A DNA stretch of 36,802 bases from NCBI GenBank assembly GCA_900753315.1, contig CAADYP010000013.1, forward strand, positions 1 to 36,802. Direction: 5' to 3'. Below the pieces are notes generated by a model. That model had not been told where the DNA came from and made no database searches. It saw only the letters and a list, made by a program, of their open reading frames with translations. The position numbers and the translations under genes are program-made. Origin of the DNA: Clostridia bacterium. GTDB lineage: Bacteria; Bacillota; Clostridia; Christensenellales; UBA1242. Of the stretch, positions 1 to 7,223 are shown piece after piece. Numbering within the stretch: the stretch's first letter is position 1; each line of letters begins with the position of its first letter.

Positions 1-1
1 G

Positions 2-484
2 GGAAAGAGTGAAGACGAAATTTCAAAACTCAAAAACAAGCAAAAAGAGATTTTTGCAGAGCAGATAAATCTTGCGAACAAACTCGGATTGCCTATTGTG
101 GTGCACAGTCGTGACGCCATGGGCGACACTTTGGAAGTCTTGAAGCAAAACCCAGTCAAAAAAGAAGGTTTAATGCATTGCTATGGTGGAAGTGTTGAAA
201 GTGCAAAAATTTTGATGAATATGAATTTTAGTTTTTCATTTGGTGGTGTTGTGACTTTCAATAACGCAAAAAATGTTAGAGAAGTGGTAGAAAAACTTCC
301 AATGGAGAAAATTTTGATTGAAACAGACTGTCCTTATATGACACCAGCGCCATTTAGGGGGCAGAGAAACGAACCAAAAAATGTTGTATATGTTGCTGAC
401 ATGATTTCAAGAATCAAAAACATCAGCATTGAAGAAGTCGCAGAAATAACAACAAAAAATGCAGAAAGGGTGTTTGGAATATGA
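2..484 (+). CDS. tatD: TatD family metal-dependent hydrolase (3' part)
   Basis: The reading frame is open from base 2 to the TGA at 482-484, so the N-terminal part lies outside the window. TatD proteins are TIM-barrel, two-metal hydrolases with DNase or exonuclease activity. Visible signatures are the metal-binding HSRDA, the HCYGGS strand, and the C-terminal family signature ETDCPYMTP followed by RGQRNEP. The N-terminal HxH metal ligands are missing because of the window edge. The stop codon overlaps the rsmA start (ATGA), which indicates translational coupling. In many Bacillota rnmV lies between tatD and rsmA; here it is absent. Family assignment is firm; substrate is not known. Confidence 0.9.
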   Translation, partial: GKSEDEISKLKNKQKEIFAEQINLANKLGLPIVVHSRDAMGDTLEVLKQNPVKKEGLMHCYGGSVESAKILMNMNFSFSFGGVVTFNNAKNVREVVEKLPMEKILIETDCPYMTPAPFRGQRNEPKNVVYVADMISRIKNISIEEVAEITTKNAERVFGI

Positions 485-1260
485 AAGATTTTGTTTTCAA
501 AAAAAAGTTTGGTCAAAACTTTATCAGTGACAATAACTTGTTGAATGCAATAGTGAGTGATGCGGATATTTGCAAAAAAGATGAAGTTTTGGAAATTGGT
601 GCAGGTGCAGGAAGTCTTACTCGAATTTTGAGTGAGAAAGCAAAGCACGTTGTGTCATTTGAAATCGACCGAGATTTGCAAGAACATTTGCTTGGGCTTG
701 ATTTAAAAAATGTTGACTTTGTTTTTGGTGACTTTATGGATTTCGATATGTCAAAAGTTGAAGGAATGTTTGGCAAAAACTATAAAGTTGTTGCAAATTT
801 GCCTTACTATATCACAACCCCAATCATTTTCAGGATTTTGGAGGAGTCTGAAAAAGTTGAGTCATTGACAATAATGGTGCAAAAGGAAGTTGCAGAGAGA
901 ATTTGTGCTGACTTTGGCGGAAAAGATTATGGCATTTTGACAGTTATGACACATTTTTATGGAAATCCAAAAATCACTCGCATAGTTGGCAGACAGATGT
1001 TTTATCCGGCGCCAAATGTAGATTCGGCAGTGCTAAATATTCAAATCCAACGAGACAAATATGAAGGCGTGGACAGAGAAAAATTTTTGAAGTTTGTTCA
1101 AACATGCTTTTCAATGAGAAGAAAAACGCTCTTAAACAATTTGTCATCAATTTACAGTAAAGAGAAATTGAAAGAAACTTTTTCTGAAGAAGTTTTGCGT
1201 AAGCGTGCAGAGCAATTTTCACTCGATGAGCTTGTTGAAATTTTCAAAAAATGTTCTTGA
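481..1260 (+). CDS. rsmA: 16S rRNA (adenine(1518)-N6/adenine(1519)-N6)-dimethyltransferase RsmA/KsgA
   Basis: Uses S-adenosylmethionine to dimethylate two adjacent adenines in the loop of helix 45 of 16S rRNA during small-subunit maturation. The 259-residue length is typical. Seen in order: KKFGQNF near residues 8-14, the SAM-binding motif LEIGAGAG at 37-44, the acidic ribose-binding residue in the FEID segment at 60-63, and the catalytic motif NLPYY at 106-110, followed by the small C-terminal helical domain. The start ATG overlaps the tatD stop codon, so the two genes are probably translationally coupled. A strong hairpin with a T tract follows the stop. No damaged motif is visible. Confidence 0.97.
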   Translation: MKDFVFKKKFGQNFISDNNLLNAIVSDADICKKDEVLEIGAGAGSLTRILSEKAKHVVSFEIDRDLQEHLLGLDLKNVDFVFGDFMDFDMSKVEGMFGKNYKVVANLPYYITTPIIFRILEESEKVESLTIMVQKEVAERICADFGGKDYGILTVMTHFYGNPKITRIVGRQMFYPAPNVDSAVLNIQIQRDKYEGVDREKFLKFVQTCFSMRRKTLLNNLSSIYSKEKLKETFSEEVLRKRAEQFSLDELVEIFKKCS

Positions 1261-1282
1261 GATACAAAGCGAGATATAAAAT

Positions 1283-1315
1283 AAAAAATGTGTAGAAAAA
1301 GACACATTTTTTTTG
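1283..1315 (+). terminator. Intrinsic terminator after rsmA
   Basis: The stem AAAATGTGT (1285-1293) pairs with ACACATTTT (1302-1310) around an 8-base loop and is followed by a run of T. The A tract on the 5' side makes it potentially bidirectional. Confidence 0.8.
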
Positions 1316-1333
1316 TTTGTCATATATATTTGT

Positions 1334-1504
1334 ATGAACTGCAGTGAAGAAGAATTGATAATTTTCGCCACTTCCATTGCCATGGAACTTTCCAAGGGAC
1401 TTTCTGTTGACGAATTGGAAGATTTGAGATGTATAATCAATCAAATTTCATGTTCAATATCGACTCTTATTTGCACAAAAATGAGTGCCAAAAAGAAAAA
1501 ATAA
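1334..1504 (+). CDS. Small DUF6774-like protein
   Basis: A 56-residue protein beginning MNCSEEEL. The pattern of a short acidic start, a hydrophobic helix (IIFATSIAMELSKGLS), a DEL motif and a second helix with cysteines resembles the small DUF6774 proteins found in gut Clostridia, whose function is unknown. An upstream in-frame ATG at 1313 lies inside the T tract of the preceding terminator, so 1334 is the better start. No Shine-Dalgarno sequence is visible; a TATATT lies only a few bases before the ATG, so the mRNA may be leaderless. The gene is flanked by terminators on both sides and is therefore probably transcribed alone. Family assignment is from memory of the pattern, not a search. 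Confidence 0.6.
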   Translation: MNCSEEELIIFATSIAMELSKGLSVDELEDLRCIINQISCSISTLICTKMSAKKKK

Positions 1505-1538
1505 AAAACAAACCAATTTATATGCGGTTTGTTTTTTA
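1503..1538. terminator. Bidirectional terminator between convergent genes
   Basis: AAAAAACAAACC pairs with GGTTTGTTTTTT over 12 bp with an 11-base loop. It can serve both the small plus-strand gene and the minus-strand membrane-protein gene that converge here. Confidence 0.85.
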
Positions 1539-1547
1539 TTCTGAAAT

Positions 1548-2321
1548 TTATTTGTTTTCTTGATTATTTTTATTTGGCTTTGGACGTTTAAGTTTTGTTA
1601 TAATGAAATCCATAACATAGAAAATTAAAACATAAACTATCAAAACTGCTGCATACAAAATTTGATATGGGAAATTTAGATTTAATTCAAGTGGGTCATT
1701 TACGATATACATATAGTCGGAGCCAGGGAAAATAACAAAATCCAACAGGACTCCCCATAAGAACATGACTGCAAAGCATAAATAAACTTTCCAAATGTCT
1801 TTGAATTTGAAATGAACTTTGCCAAGTGTCATCAAAAGTATAACCGTAACAAAGCCAATTGTATGGGAGAATGTGCTATAGATGCAAGTGAATGACATAT
1901 AAACTCTGTTTAATCCGACAGCGGGGTAAGCCAAGAATGCAACTGTTGCTATCAATCCACCTATAACTGAATATTCCATAAGTGTTTTGCAGTGACTGAA
2001 GATTGCTATTATAAACACCCAAACCATAACCGAGCAAATATGCATTGGGACCAATATTTTAAATATATTTTCAAAACTATAGTCGTTGGTTATTATTAAA
2101 TTTACAATTCTTGATGTTATTTCAAAAAACAGCAAAATTGACGCTAGCACATAAAACAAGATGTTTTTTGCTTTTTCACTTTTCTTATAAAAAATTAAAG
2201 TTAAAATCAAACATGCAAGCACTGTTCCAACAAGGACGAGTATGTGTCTTGTGTTATACAAATATTCGGATTTTGGAAGGGTTGGATTGTTTTCATTTGT
2301 CCAAAAATCATGGAAAGTCAT
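1548..2321 (-). CDS. TMEM164/YwaF family integral membrane protein
   Basis: A 257-residue polytopic membrane protein with about seven hydrophobic segments. It resembles the YwaF (TIGR02206) family, which belongs to the same superfamily as eukaryotic TMEM164. The family hallmark PMHIC is present at residues 92-96 and a second conserved histidine occurs in FSHT (H153). In TMEM164 a Cys and a His form an acyl-thioester active site for phospholipid acyl transfer; Cys96 and His153 here could be the counterparts, which is inference. A strong AGAGGGGG ribosome binding site precedes the start. It lies 63 bp downstream of rplI on the same strand with no clear T-tailed hairpin between, so co-transcription with rplI is possible. 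Bacterial function is not established. Confidence 0.75.
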   Translation of the reverse strand: MTFHDFWTNENNPTLPKSEYLYNTRHILVLVGTVLACLILTLIFYKKSEKAKNILFYVLASILLFFEITSRIVNLIITNDYSFENIFKILVPMHICSVMVWVFIIAIFSHCKTLMEYSVIGGLIATVAFLAYPAVGLNRVYMSFTCIYSTFSHTIGFVTVILLMTLGKVHFKFKDIWKVYLCFAVMFLWGVLLDFVIFPGSDYMYIVNDPLELNLNFPYQILYAAVLIVYVLIFYVMDFIITKLKRPKPNKNNQENK

Positions 2322-2384
2322 ATTTCCCCCTCTTAAAAATATGTATTTTTCAATAAAATATTGAAATGATTGCCTTCTTCTTAA

Positions 2385-2828
2385 TTATTCTGCTTCAACC
2401 AAGACATCAAATTTTGCGGAAATTTCTGGGTAAACTTTTGCTATCACACTATAAAGCCCTGTCATTTTGATTGTTTCTTTGAGTTCGATTTTCTTTTTGT
2501 CAAGCATGATGTCCTGTTTTGCAAGGGCATCAGCGATTTCTTTGCTTGTTATAGAACCAAATGTTTTTCCATTGCTTCCGCATTTGATTTTTACTATCAC
2601 TTTTTTACCTTCGATTTTTTTTGCGAGTTCTTTTGCAGAAGCAATTTCTTGTGCCTTATGGTATTTTGCAGCTTCGCCTTGATTTTTGTTTTCATTTAAA
2701 GCACTATTGTCGGCGAGTTTCGCTAAATTGTTTTTAAAAAGAAAGTTTTTTGCAAACCCATCTGCAACGTCTTTTATTTCACCTTTTTTCCCTGTGCCTT
2801 TTACATCCTTAAGTAAAACAACCTTCAT
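2385..2828 (-). CDS. rplI: 50S ribosomal protein L9
   Basis: L9 binds 23S rRNA at the base of the L1 stalk through its N-terminal domain; a long helix links this to a C-terminal domain that restrains ribosome movement. The 147-residue length is normal. The N-terminal sequence MKVVLLKDVKGTGKKGE followed by VADGFAKNFL is the family signature. The middle (EIASAKELAKKIEGKK) is the connecting helix and the end is the C-terminal domain (CGSNGKTFGSIT). The start is supported by AGAGGTG upstream. In Bacillota rplI commonly follows gdpP and precedes dnaB; neither is here, so it has its own promoter in the 78-bp divergent spacer. Confidence 0.97.
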   Translation of the reverse strand: MKVVLLKDVKGTGKKGEIKDVADGFAKNFLFKNNLAKLADNSALNENKNQGEAAKYHKAQEIASAKELAKKIEGKKVIVKIKCGSNGKTFGSITSKEIADALAKQDIMLDKKKIELKETIKMTGLYSVIAKVYPEISAKFDVLVEAE

Positions 2829-2849
2829 TTTTCACCTCTTAAATTCAGT

Positions 2850-2885
2850 TTACAACAATATCGTTTGATTTGTCAAGAATTGGAC
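2850..2885 (-). promoter_or_regulatory. Putative rplI promoter in the divergent spacer
   Basis: On the minus strand TTGACA (plus-strand TGTCAA at 2871-2876) is followed after 18 bp by TAAACT. A plus-strand TTGATT-N17-GATTAT overlaps it and could drive the cysteine-rich gene, so the two promoters would share the same DNA. Confidence 0.5.
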
Positions 2886-2906
2886 AAGATTATCATGGAG
2901 GAAGAA

Positions 2907-3218
2907 ATGGATATAAGATGCAGAAAAACAAGTTGTGAATATAACGACAAATACACTTGCAAGGCAAAACAGATTTTGATAAAAAAGAACATTGAGTGTG
3001 ACAAGTTTCAAAAATCGAACAAGGTTGTGGTCGATAAGACTCAAAAAATATTTTCACATGAGCCACCAGTGTATGCACCGCAAAGAGACTCTGCAACACT
3101 TGAGATTGATTGCAAAGCACTTTGTCTGTTTAATGAAGGCGGAAAGTGTGTGGCAAATGGCATAACACTCAATGATATAAAAGAAAAACCTATTTGTGTG
3201 ACGTTTTTGCGAAAATAG
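2907..3218 (+). CDS. Cysteine-rich protein with two DUF1540-like modules
   Basis: A 103-residue protein starting MDIRCRKTSC. Start 2907 is chosen because GGAGG sits 5 bases upstream; further in-frame starts exist at 2895 and 2865. Two modules are visible. The first (residues ~4-37) has the pattern C-x4-C-x2-N-x4-C-x-A-x2-I ending in ECDKF. The second (~69-102) has C-x3-C-x2-N-x4-C-x-A-x3-I ending in ICVTF. This spacing matches the small DUF1540 proteins of Clostridia, which are thought to bind metal through their cysteines. Most DUF1540 proteins have one or two such modules. The linker is charged and contains PPVYAP. It is divergent from rplI. Function unknown; metal binding is inference. Confidence 0.65.
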   Translation: MDIRCRKTSCEYNDKYTCKAKQILIKKNIECDKFQKSNKVVVDKTQKIFSHEPPVYAPQRDSATLEIDCKALCLFNEGGKCVANGITLNDIKEKPICVTFLRK

Positions 3219-3249
3219 GTCTTTGCCTAAAAAAGATTTTTTAAATATC

Positions 3250-3278
3250 TTGCAAAACAAAACAATATATAGTATAAT
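3250..3278 (+). promoter_or_regulatory. Promoter abutting a start codon
   Basis: TTGCAA (3250-3255), a 17-bp spacer, then a perfect TATAAT (3273-3278). The expected transcription start falls at about 3285, which is exactly the A of the next ATG, with no Shine-Dalgarno sequence possible. Confidence 0.7.
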
Positions 3279-3284
3279 CAAAGC

Positions 3285-4589
3285 ATGAAAAAGAAAAAAA
3301 CTAACTATGCATACCAGGGGATGACAGATGGAGCAAAGCCAGAAGCTGTTCCAATGTCTCCGGCAGATGTACAAAAGGACTATTTGAACATTTTGTATTA
3401 TCAAGCAAAACAGCGCAACAATTTGCTTGGTGAATTTTCTTCTGACGGAAAGTATGCAATAAAAGATGAAAAAATTTTGCAAGAACTTGTTTTGTTACCA
3501 AAGAAGTTTGATGAGAAAAAAGATAATGTCGTCTATGCTTCAACAAAGATTGAAGATGAAATTGTCTTGAATTTCAAATTGGAATTTGAAATGTCGGAAT
3601 CATTTTGTCGTGGAGTGCTTTCAATTATTGAGACAGAACAAAATGTTCAAGAAAACATCAAACATGTCACAAAACTTGATGAATATAAGGATATTTATTC
3701 TCCCAAATTTAAGGAGGATATGTATAAACGCTGGAAAGTGTATTTTGATGAAGAAGTGTATGATAAAAATGATTATATTTATAGCATTTTGCATATGCAA
3801 CATGAAGAATATCTTTTCAATAAAGAGCTTACCGAAATTTTGTCTCAACTCTACATGGTAAGACTTCTCAAACTTCTCGACAATAGCGGTGAAGTAGGAG
3901 AAAAAATTAAAGGCGAATACAAACTTTTGGTTGAAAAACTTATTCAACAAGATCCAAGCATCATGCAAGACAACACAAGATTGAAACTGGTTTTGGATAG
4001 TATAATCATAAAAAACAAAGCACTTGCTACACTCATGCAGACAAAAGAAGGGACTGAAATTTTTGCAGGGTATAGTGCACCTATCAAAAGAGTGAAAGAC
4101 AAGACTGTAGAAGTTGTTTTAAATGTTGGCGGAGCAGAAAAGAAAAAAGAAAACAAAACAATAGATACAAAAACTGCCGCAAAGAAAGGTGGGGCAAAAA
4201 AGAAAGACAAATCTGCTGGTGGAGGCGGAGGAAAGCCGTTTGTTTTTGATTTTGCAAAAGGGTTTAAAGCTGCAAAATATGGTGGAGCACCAACATTTAA
4301 ATTTGCTCCAGTGAAAAAGGCAGAAGCAAAGACAGTGCAAAATACAACAGAACAAGCAAAACCAAAAGGACCTGCGCCTACTAAGAATGAAAGCGAAGAA
4401 TTGGCTAAATTATTTGACTTGGCAAGTAAAGGCAAAACTGAGAATAGTAAAAGAAAATTTAAAGAAAATGATGAAGAAACTCATTTGTCATCAAACAATG
4501 CAAATGGTGGAGAAAAGTTTAAAGAGGATAATTCAACTAAAAGCAAACTAGTATATGATAAGGAAAACGAAAAGATTAAAATTGGGTAA
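3285..4589 (+). CDS. Hypothetical protein with disordered Lys/Gly/Pro-rich tail
   Basis: A 434-residue protein I do not recognise. Residues 1-~270 look folded and mostly helical, with charged and aromatic segments (for example YKRWKVYFDEEVYDKNDY). From ~275 to the end the sequence is low complexity: lysine clusters (EKKKENK, KKGGAKKKDKS), a run of five glycines, two phenylalanine-rich patches (FVFDFAKGFKAAKYGG and APTFKFAP), and a charged end. No signal peptide or membrane segment is visible, so it should be cytosolic. The ATG coincides with the predicted transcription start, making it a candidate leaderless mRNA; a downstream start at 3322 is possible but its G-rich stretch is too close to act as a ribosome binding site. 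It converges with the next minus-strand gene through a shared terminator. Confidence 0.7.
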   Translation: MKKKKTNYAYQGMTDGAKPEAVPMSPADVQKDYLNILYYQAKQRNNLLGEFSSDGKYAIKDEKILQELVLLPKKFDEKKDNVVYASTKIEDEIVLNFKLEFEMSESFCRGVLSIIETEQNVQENIKHVTKLDEYKDIYSPKFKEDMYKRWKVYFDEEVYDKNDYIYSILHMQHEEYLFNKELTEILSQLYMVRLLKLLDNSGEVGEKIKGEYKLLVEKLIQQDPSIMQDNTRLKLVLDSIIIKNKALATLMQTKEGTEIFAGYSAPIKRVKDKTVEVVLNVGGAEKKKENKTIDTKTAAKKGGAKKKDKSAGGGGGKPFVFDFAKGFKAAKYGGAPTFKFAPVKKAEAKTVQNTTEQAKPKGPAPTKNESEELAKLFDLASKGKTENSKRKFKENDEETHLSSNNANGGEKFKEDNSTKSKLVYDKENEKIKIG

Positions 4590-4598
4590 AGAATTAAA

Positions 4599-4628
4599 TA
4601 AAAAAACACGATAAATCGTGTTTTTTTG
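4599..4628. terminator. Bidirectional terminator
   Basis: AAAAAACACGAT pairs with ATCGTGTTTTTT around a two-base loop (practically a four-base loop), flanked by A and T tracts, placed between two converging genes. Confidence 0.85.
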
Positions 4629-4636
4629 TTGGTTAA

Positions 4637-5116
4637 TTAACCGTTCTTTTTTGTTCGATCTTCAATTTGAAGACCTCTTTTTTTTGCTGTTTCATTGTTG
4701 ATTTCAAGAACCATTTTAACTGTGCTTTTATATTCGTTAACAAATGGAAGTGTATATTTTTTTGCTTCAATAGCACTTAAGTTTCTGTCAGCAATGTATT
4801 TATAAATTTCGGCATAACGTTTTTCAAAATGACTAGGATCAGGATAAACTACAGGAGCTCCATTGCCTTTAAGTTTTGCCATCAATTCTATTTGGTCACA
4901 AAGTGCAGATCTCATATCTAAAAATTTGTTGTATTCTTCTACATCACTGATAAGAGCATTAGCCATAAAATCAGCAATAGCATTACCTGGTTTACTCATA
5001 TTAACAACCTTGTTTAAGTCGTCAACAAATTTCGAAATTGGATAAACATCTATCGCATTTGCGTCTTGAACATAAATATAGTGTTTTTCATTGTTTACTT
5101 TATAAGTGTAAGCCAT
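4637..5116 (-). CDS. Hypothetical protein, 159 residues
   Basis: Starts MAYTYKVNNEKHYIYV, with a good AAGGAG ribosome binding site and an upstream TTTACA-N17-TATAAT promoter, so it is very likely expressed. No family is recognised. The first ~20 residues look like a beta hairpin, the remainder mostly helical (DDLNKVVNM, EEYNKFLDMRSALCDQIELMAKL). There is no signal peptide or membrane segment. The end is basic (AKKRGLQIEDRTKKNG). It is divergent from the flippase gene and convergent with the Lys-rich gene. Function unknown. Confidence 0.7.
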   Translation of the reverse strand: MAYTYKVNNEKHYIYVQDANAIDVYPISKFVDDLNKVVNMSKPGNAIADFMANALISDVEEYNKFLDMRSALCDQIELMAKLKGNGAPVVYPDPSHFEKRYAEIYKYIADRNLSAIEAKKYTLPFVNEYKSTVKMVLEINNETAKKRGLQIEDRTKKNG

Positions 5117-5148
5117 TTCGTTTGCTCCTTTTTCTTATATTCGACATT

Positions 5149-5177
5149 ATTATAACATGTTAAAATTGATTTGTAAA
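5149..5177 (-). promoter_or_regulatory. Promoter for the 159-residue hypothetical gene
   Basis: On the minus strand TTTACA, a 17-bp spacer, and TATAAT preceded by TGT, which fits an extended -10 element. The plus-strand flippase promoter (TATAAT at about 5200) lies just beyond it. Confidence 0.7.
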
Positions 5178-5252
5178 TACCCTTTTGCATTTTTTTTGTA
5201 TAATCTTGGACGATAAATTGCAACCTATTTTTGAAGAGTAATGGAGTCTGTT

Positions 5253-6791
5253 ATGAAAATTGAAAAATCACAAAAAAGGTTGGGTGTTAGTGCTTTTGTT
5301 TTGGTGGTAAGTGGATTGGTTTGCAAGATTTTGGGGGCATTATTTAGATTGCCACTTACAAACCTTTTGGGAATTGAAGGAATTGGAGTTTTCCAACTTG
5401 TTATGTCTCTTTATGCATTTGCGTTGGTTTTGACTTGTGGTGGAGTTACAAATTCGCTTTCAAAACTAATAAGCACAGCACGAGCAAGGGGAGAGTATAA
5501 AAAAATCAAAACCTATTTAAAAAGAGCAGTTTGTGTGTCATTTTGTGTTGGTTTTGCACTTGGATTATTGTTTTTGTTTTTTGGAAAGTATATCGCATTG
5601 CTTCAAGGCGTGGGAGAAAACAAAAGTTATATGTTGTTTGTTGTCCTTTTGCCACTTGGGGCAGGACTTGCAACTTTCCGTGGATTTTTTCAAGGTTATG
5701 AAAATATGCTTCCAACCGCAATTAGTCAAATTGTTGAACAGATTTCCAAATTTGCATTGGGGCTTTTGTTTGCTTTTTACTTTGGAAAAGATGGTGCACA
5801 AGATGGTGTCTTTGGAGCATTTTTAGGGATAACCGTAAGCGAAATAGTCTCTCTTCTATATTTGATAATTTCTTATTTAGCTAAGAATAAAAACAAAGAG
5901 ATGATGAATAATTTGAGAATGATAAAATATGCAAAACAAGAGTTTGACAAAGCAAATTTCCCGCTTATGTTTTCGGCATCAATTTTGCCACTTGTGAATG
6001 CATTTGACGGTATGATAATTGTTTCAAGACTTATGAAAGCAGGCTTTGAGAGTGGCATTGCGACAAAACTTTTTGGACTGCAAGCGGGAGTTGTTGGCGC
6101 AATTTTACACTTCCCTTTAATTATTTCAATGGCGGTAACAACCACTCTTCTTCCAAACATCTCATATTTGATTTCTCGTGGAACAGGTGGAAGACAAATA
6201 ATAGAAAAAAGTTTAAAGATTTTGTTGTTTTTGATTTTGCCAACCACATTTGGAATGGTTGCAATTTCAAAACAAGTGTTTCAATTGGTTTATAGTGCCA
6301 TGACGGATTCAATGTTTGACATAACTTTCAGTTTGATGTTTTATGGTGGATTTGGAATTGTGTTTACTGCTTTGATGCAATATTTTGTCATGCTGTTGCA
6401 AGCAAATGGGGAGTTTAAGTTTATATTAGTATGCACACTTTTGGGTGGTGTTGCGAAAGCAAATTTGTCATTTTTTCTTTCTGCTGTCCCAACAATAAAC
6501 ATTTTTGCTATTGTTGTTGGAAACATTGCATTATCGTCAATTGTCTGTCTTTTGGCATTGTGGAAATTGAAAAAGATTGTGACATTCTCTTTAGATTTTA
6601 AAGACCTGTTTGTGCTTATTTTTTCTACATTTGCTATGTTTTTGACTGTTTATACATTTATAAATTGTGATTATTTTTCACTTGTCATCAACATTGGATT
6701 GTCAGTGATTTTGGGAGTGATTGTTTATCTCGTTTTCTGTATTCCATTTTTGACAAAAGCAAAGTTTTTTGAGAAAAAAGCAAATATCTAG
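5253..6791 (+). CDS. MurJ/SpoVB-type polysaccharide or lipid II flippase (MOP superfamily)
   Basis: A 512-residue, very hydrophobic protein with about 14 predicted membrane helices, the size and layout of the Polysacc_synt/MATE-like (MOP exporter) family. The N-terminus (SGLVCKILGALFRLPLTNLL then GIEGIGVFQLVMSLYAF) matches the SpoVB/YtgP group, which moves lipid-linked cell-wall precursors or polysaccharide units across the membrane. Start 5253 is preferred to 5241 because GGAG lies 6 bases before it and inside the longer version. A basic loop (YLAKNKNKEMMNNLRMIKYAKQ) splits the two halves. Whether it is the essential lipid II flippase or a sporulation-specific relative cannot be decided from sequence alone; no sporulation genes are nearby. 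Confidence 0.88.
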   Translation: MKIEKSQKRLGVSAFVLVVSGLVCKILGALFRLPLTNLLGIEGIGVFQLVMSLYAFALVLTCGGVTNSLSKLISTARARGEYKKIKTYLKRAVCVSFCVGFALGLLFLFFGKYIALLQGVGENKSYMLFVVLLPLGAGLATFRGFFQGYENMLPTAISQIVEQISKFALGLLFAFYFGKDGAQDGVFGAFLGITVSEIVSLLYLIISYLAKNKNKEMMNNLRMIKYAKQEFDKANFPLMFSASILPLVNAFDGMIIVSRLMKAGFESGIATKLFGLQAGVVGAILHFPLIISMAVTTTLLPNISYLISRGTGGRQIIEKSLKILLFLILPTTFGMVAISKQVFQLVYSAMTDSMFDITFSLMFYGGFGIVFTALMQYFVMLLQANGEFKFILVCTLLGGVAKANLSFFLSAVPTINIFAIVVGNIALSSIVCLLALWKLKKIVTFSLDFKDLFVLIFSTFAMFLTVYTFINCDYFSLVINIGLSVILGVIVYLVFCIPFLTKAKFFEKKANI

Positions 6792-6845
6792 TTTTTTCAT
6801 GTTTAATAGCGGTCATTTTTGTAAATGATTTTTGTGGAGGTTGTT

Positions 6846-7118
6846 ATGAACAAAACAGAACTTGTGACTATGATGTCAAAGAAAACACAAATACCAAAGA
6901 CAAAATGTGAGTTGTTTTTGAATGAATTTAAACAAGTGATATTGGAAGTTTGCTCAAAGGGTGAAGATGTTAATTTAAGAAATTTTGGGAAGTTTTCTAT
7001 GCAAGAGAAGAGAGCAAGGAGATTTTTGAATCCTCAAACAAAAAAGTATTATATTTGCAAAGCAAAGAAAATGATAAACTTCAAAGTCTATCGAAATTTC
7101 AAATATGCGGTAAGCTAA
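6846..7118 (+). CDS. HU family DNA-binding protein
   Basis: A 90-residue protein with the HU/IHF fold order: N-terminal helices (MNKTELVTMMSKKTQIPKTK), then the family-defining GEDVNLRNFGKFSM, a DNA-binding arm region rich in Arg/Lys (RARRFLNPQTKKYY) and the C-terminal helix. HU proteins are dimers that bend DNA and compact the nucleoid. The arm lacks the usual G-x-NP-x-TG form: RFLNPQTKKYYICKAKK keeps NP-x-T but is otherwise divergent. Start 6846 is chosen over 6825 because of the GGAGG upstream. It follows the flippase gene after 54 bp with only a weak hairpin between. A terminator follows. Confidence 0.88.
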   Translation: MNKTELVTMMSKKTQIPKTKCELFLNEFKQVILEVCSKGEDVNLRNFGKFSMQEKRARRFLNPQTKKYYICKAKKMINFKVYRNFKYAVS

Positions 7119-7144
7119 AAAGTCAGCAGTTGCTGATTTTTTTT
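7115..7144 (+). terminator. Terminator after the HU gene
   Basis: TCAGC pairs with GCTGA around a four-base loop, preceded by an A run and followed by eight T. Confidence 0.8.
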
Positions 7145-7192
7145 ACATAAATCAATCAAAATTGCAAGATTTCTTTTAAGATTAAGTTTGAT

Positions 7193-7220
7193 TTGTCTTT
7201 TTGTTTTGTGCTATTATAAT
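7193..7220 (+). promoter_or_regulatory. Promoter very close to the dus start codon
   Basis: TTGTCT-N16-TATAAT (or TTGATT-N18-TATTAT, shifted three bases upstream). The -10 box ends three bases before the ATG at 7224, leaving no room for a ribosome binding site. Confidence 0.6.
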
Positions 7221-7223
7221 TAC

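Noticed and set aside
3054..3482. 142-codon minus-strand frame
   Set aside because: It spans two well-supported plus-strand genes and the promoter between them, and its Cys/Phe/Ile-rich product is typical of an antisense shadow.
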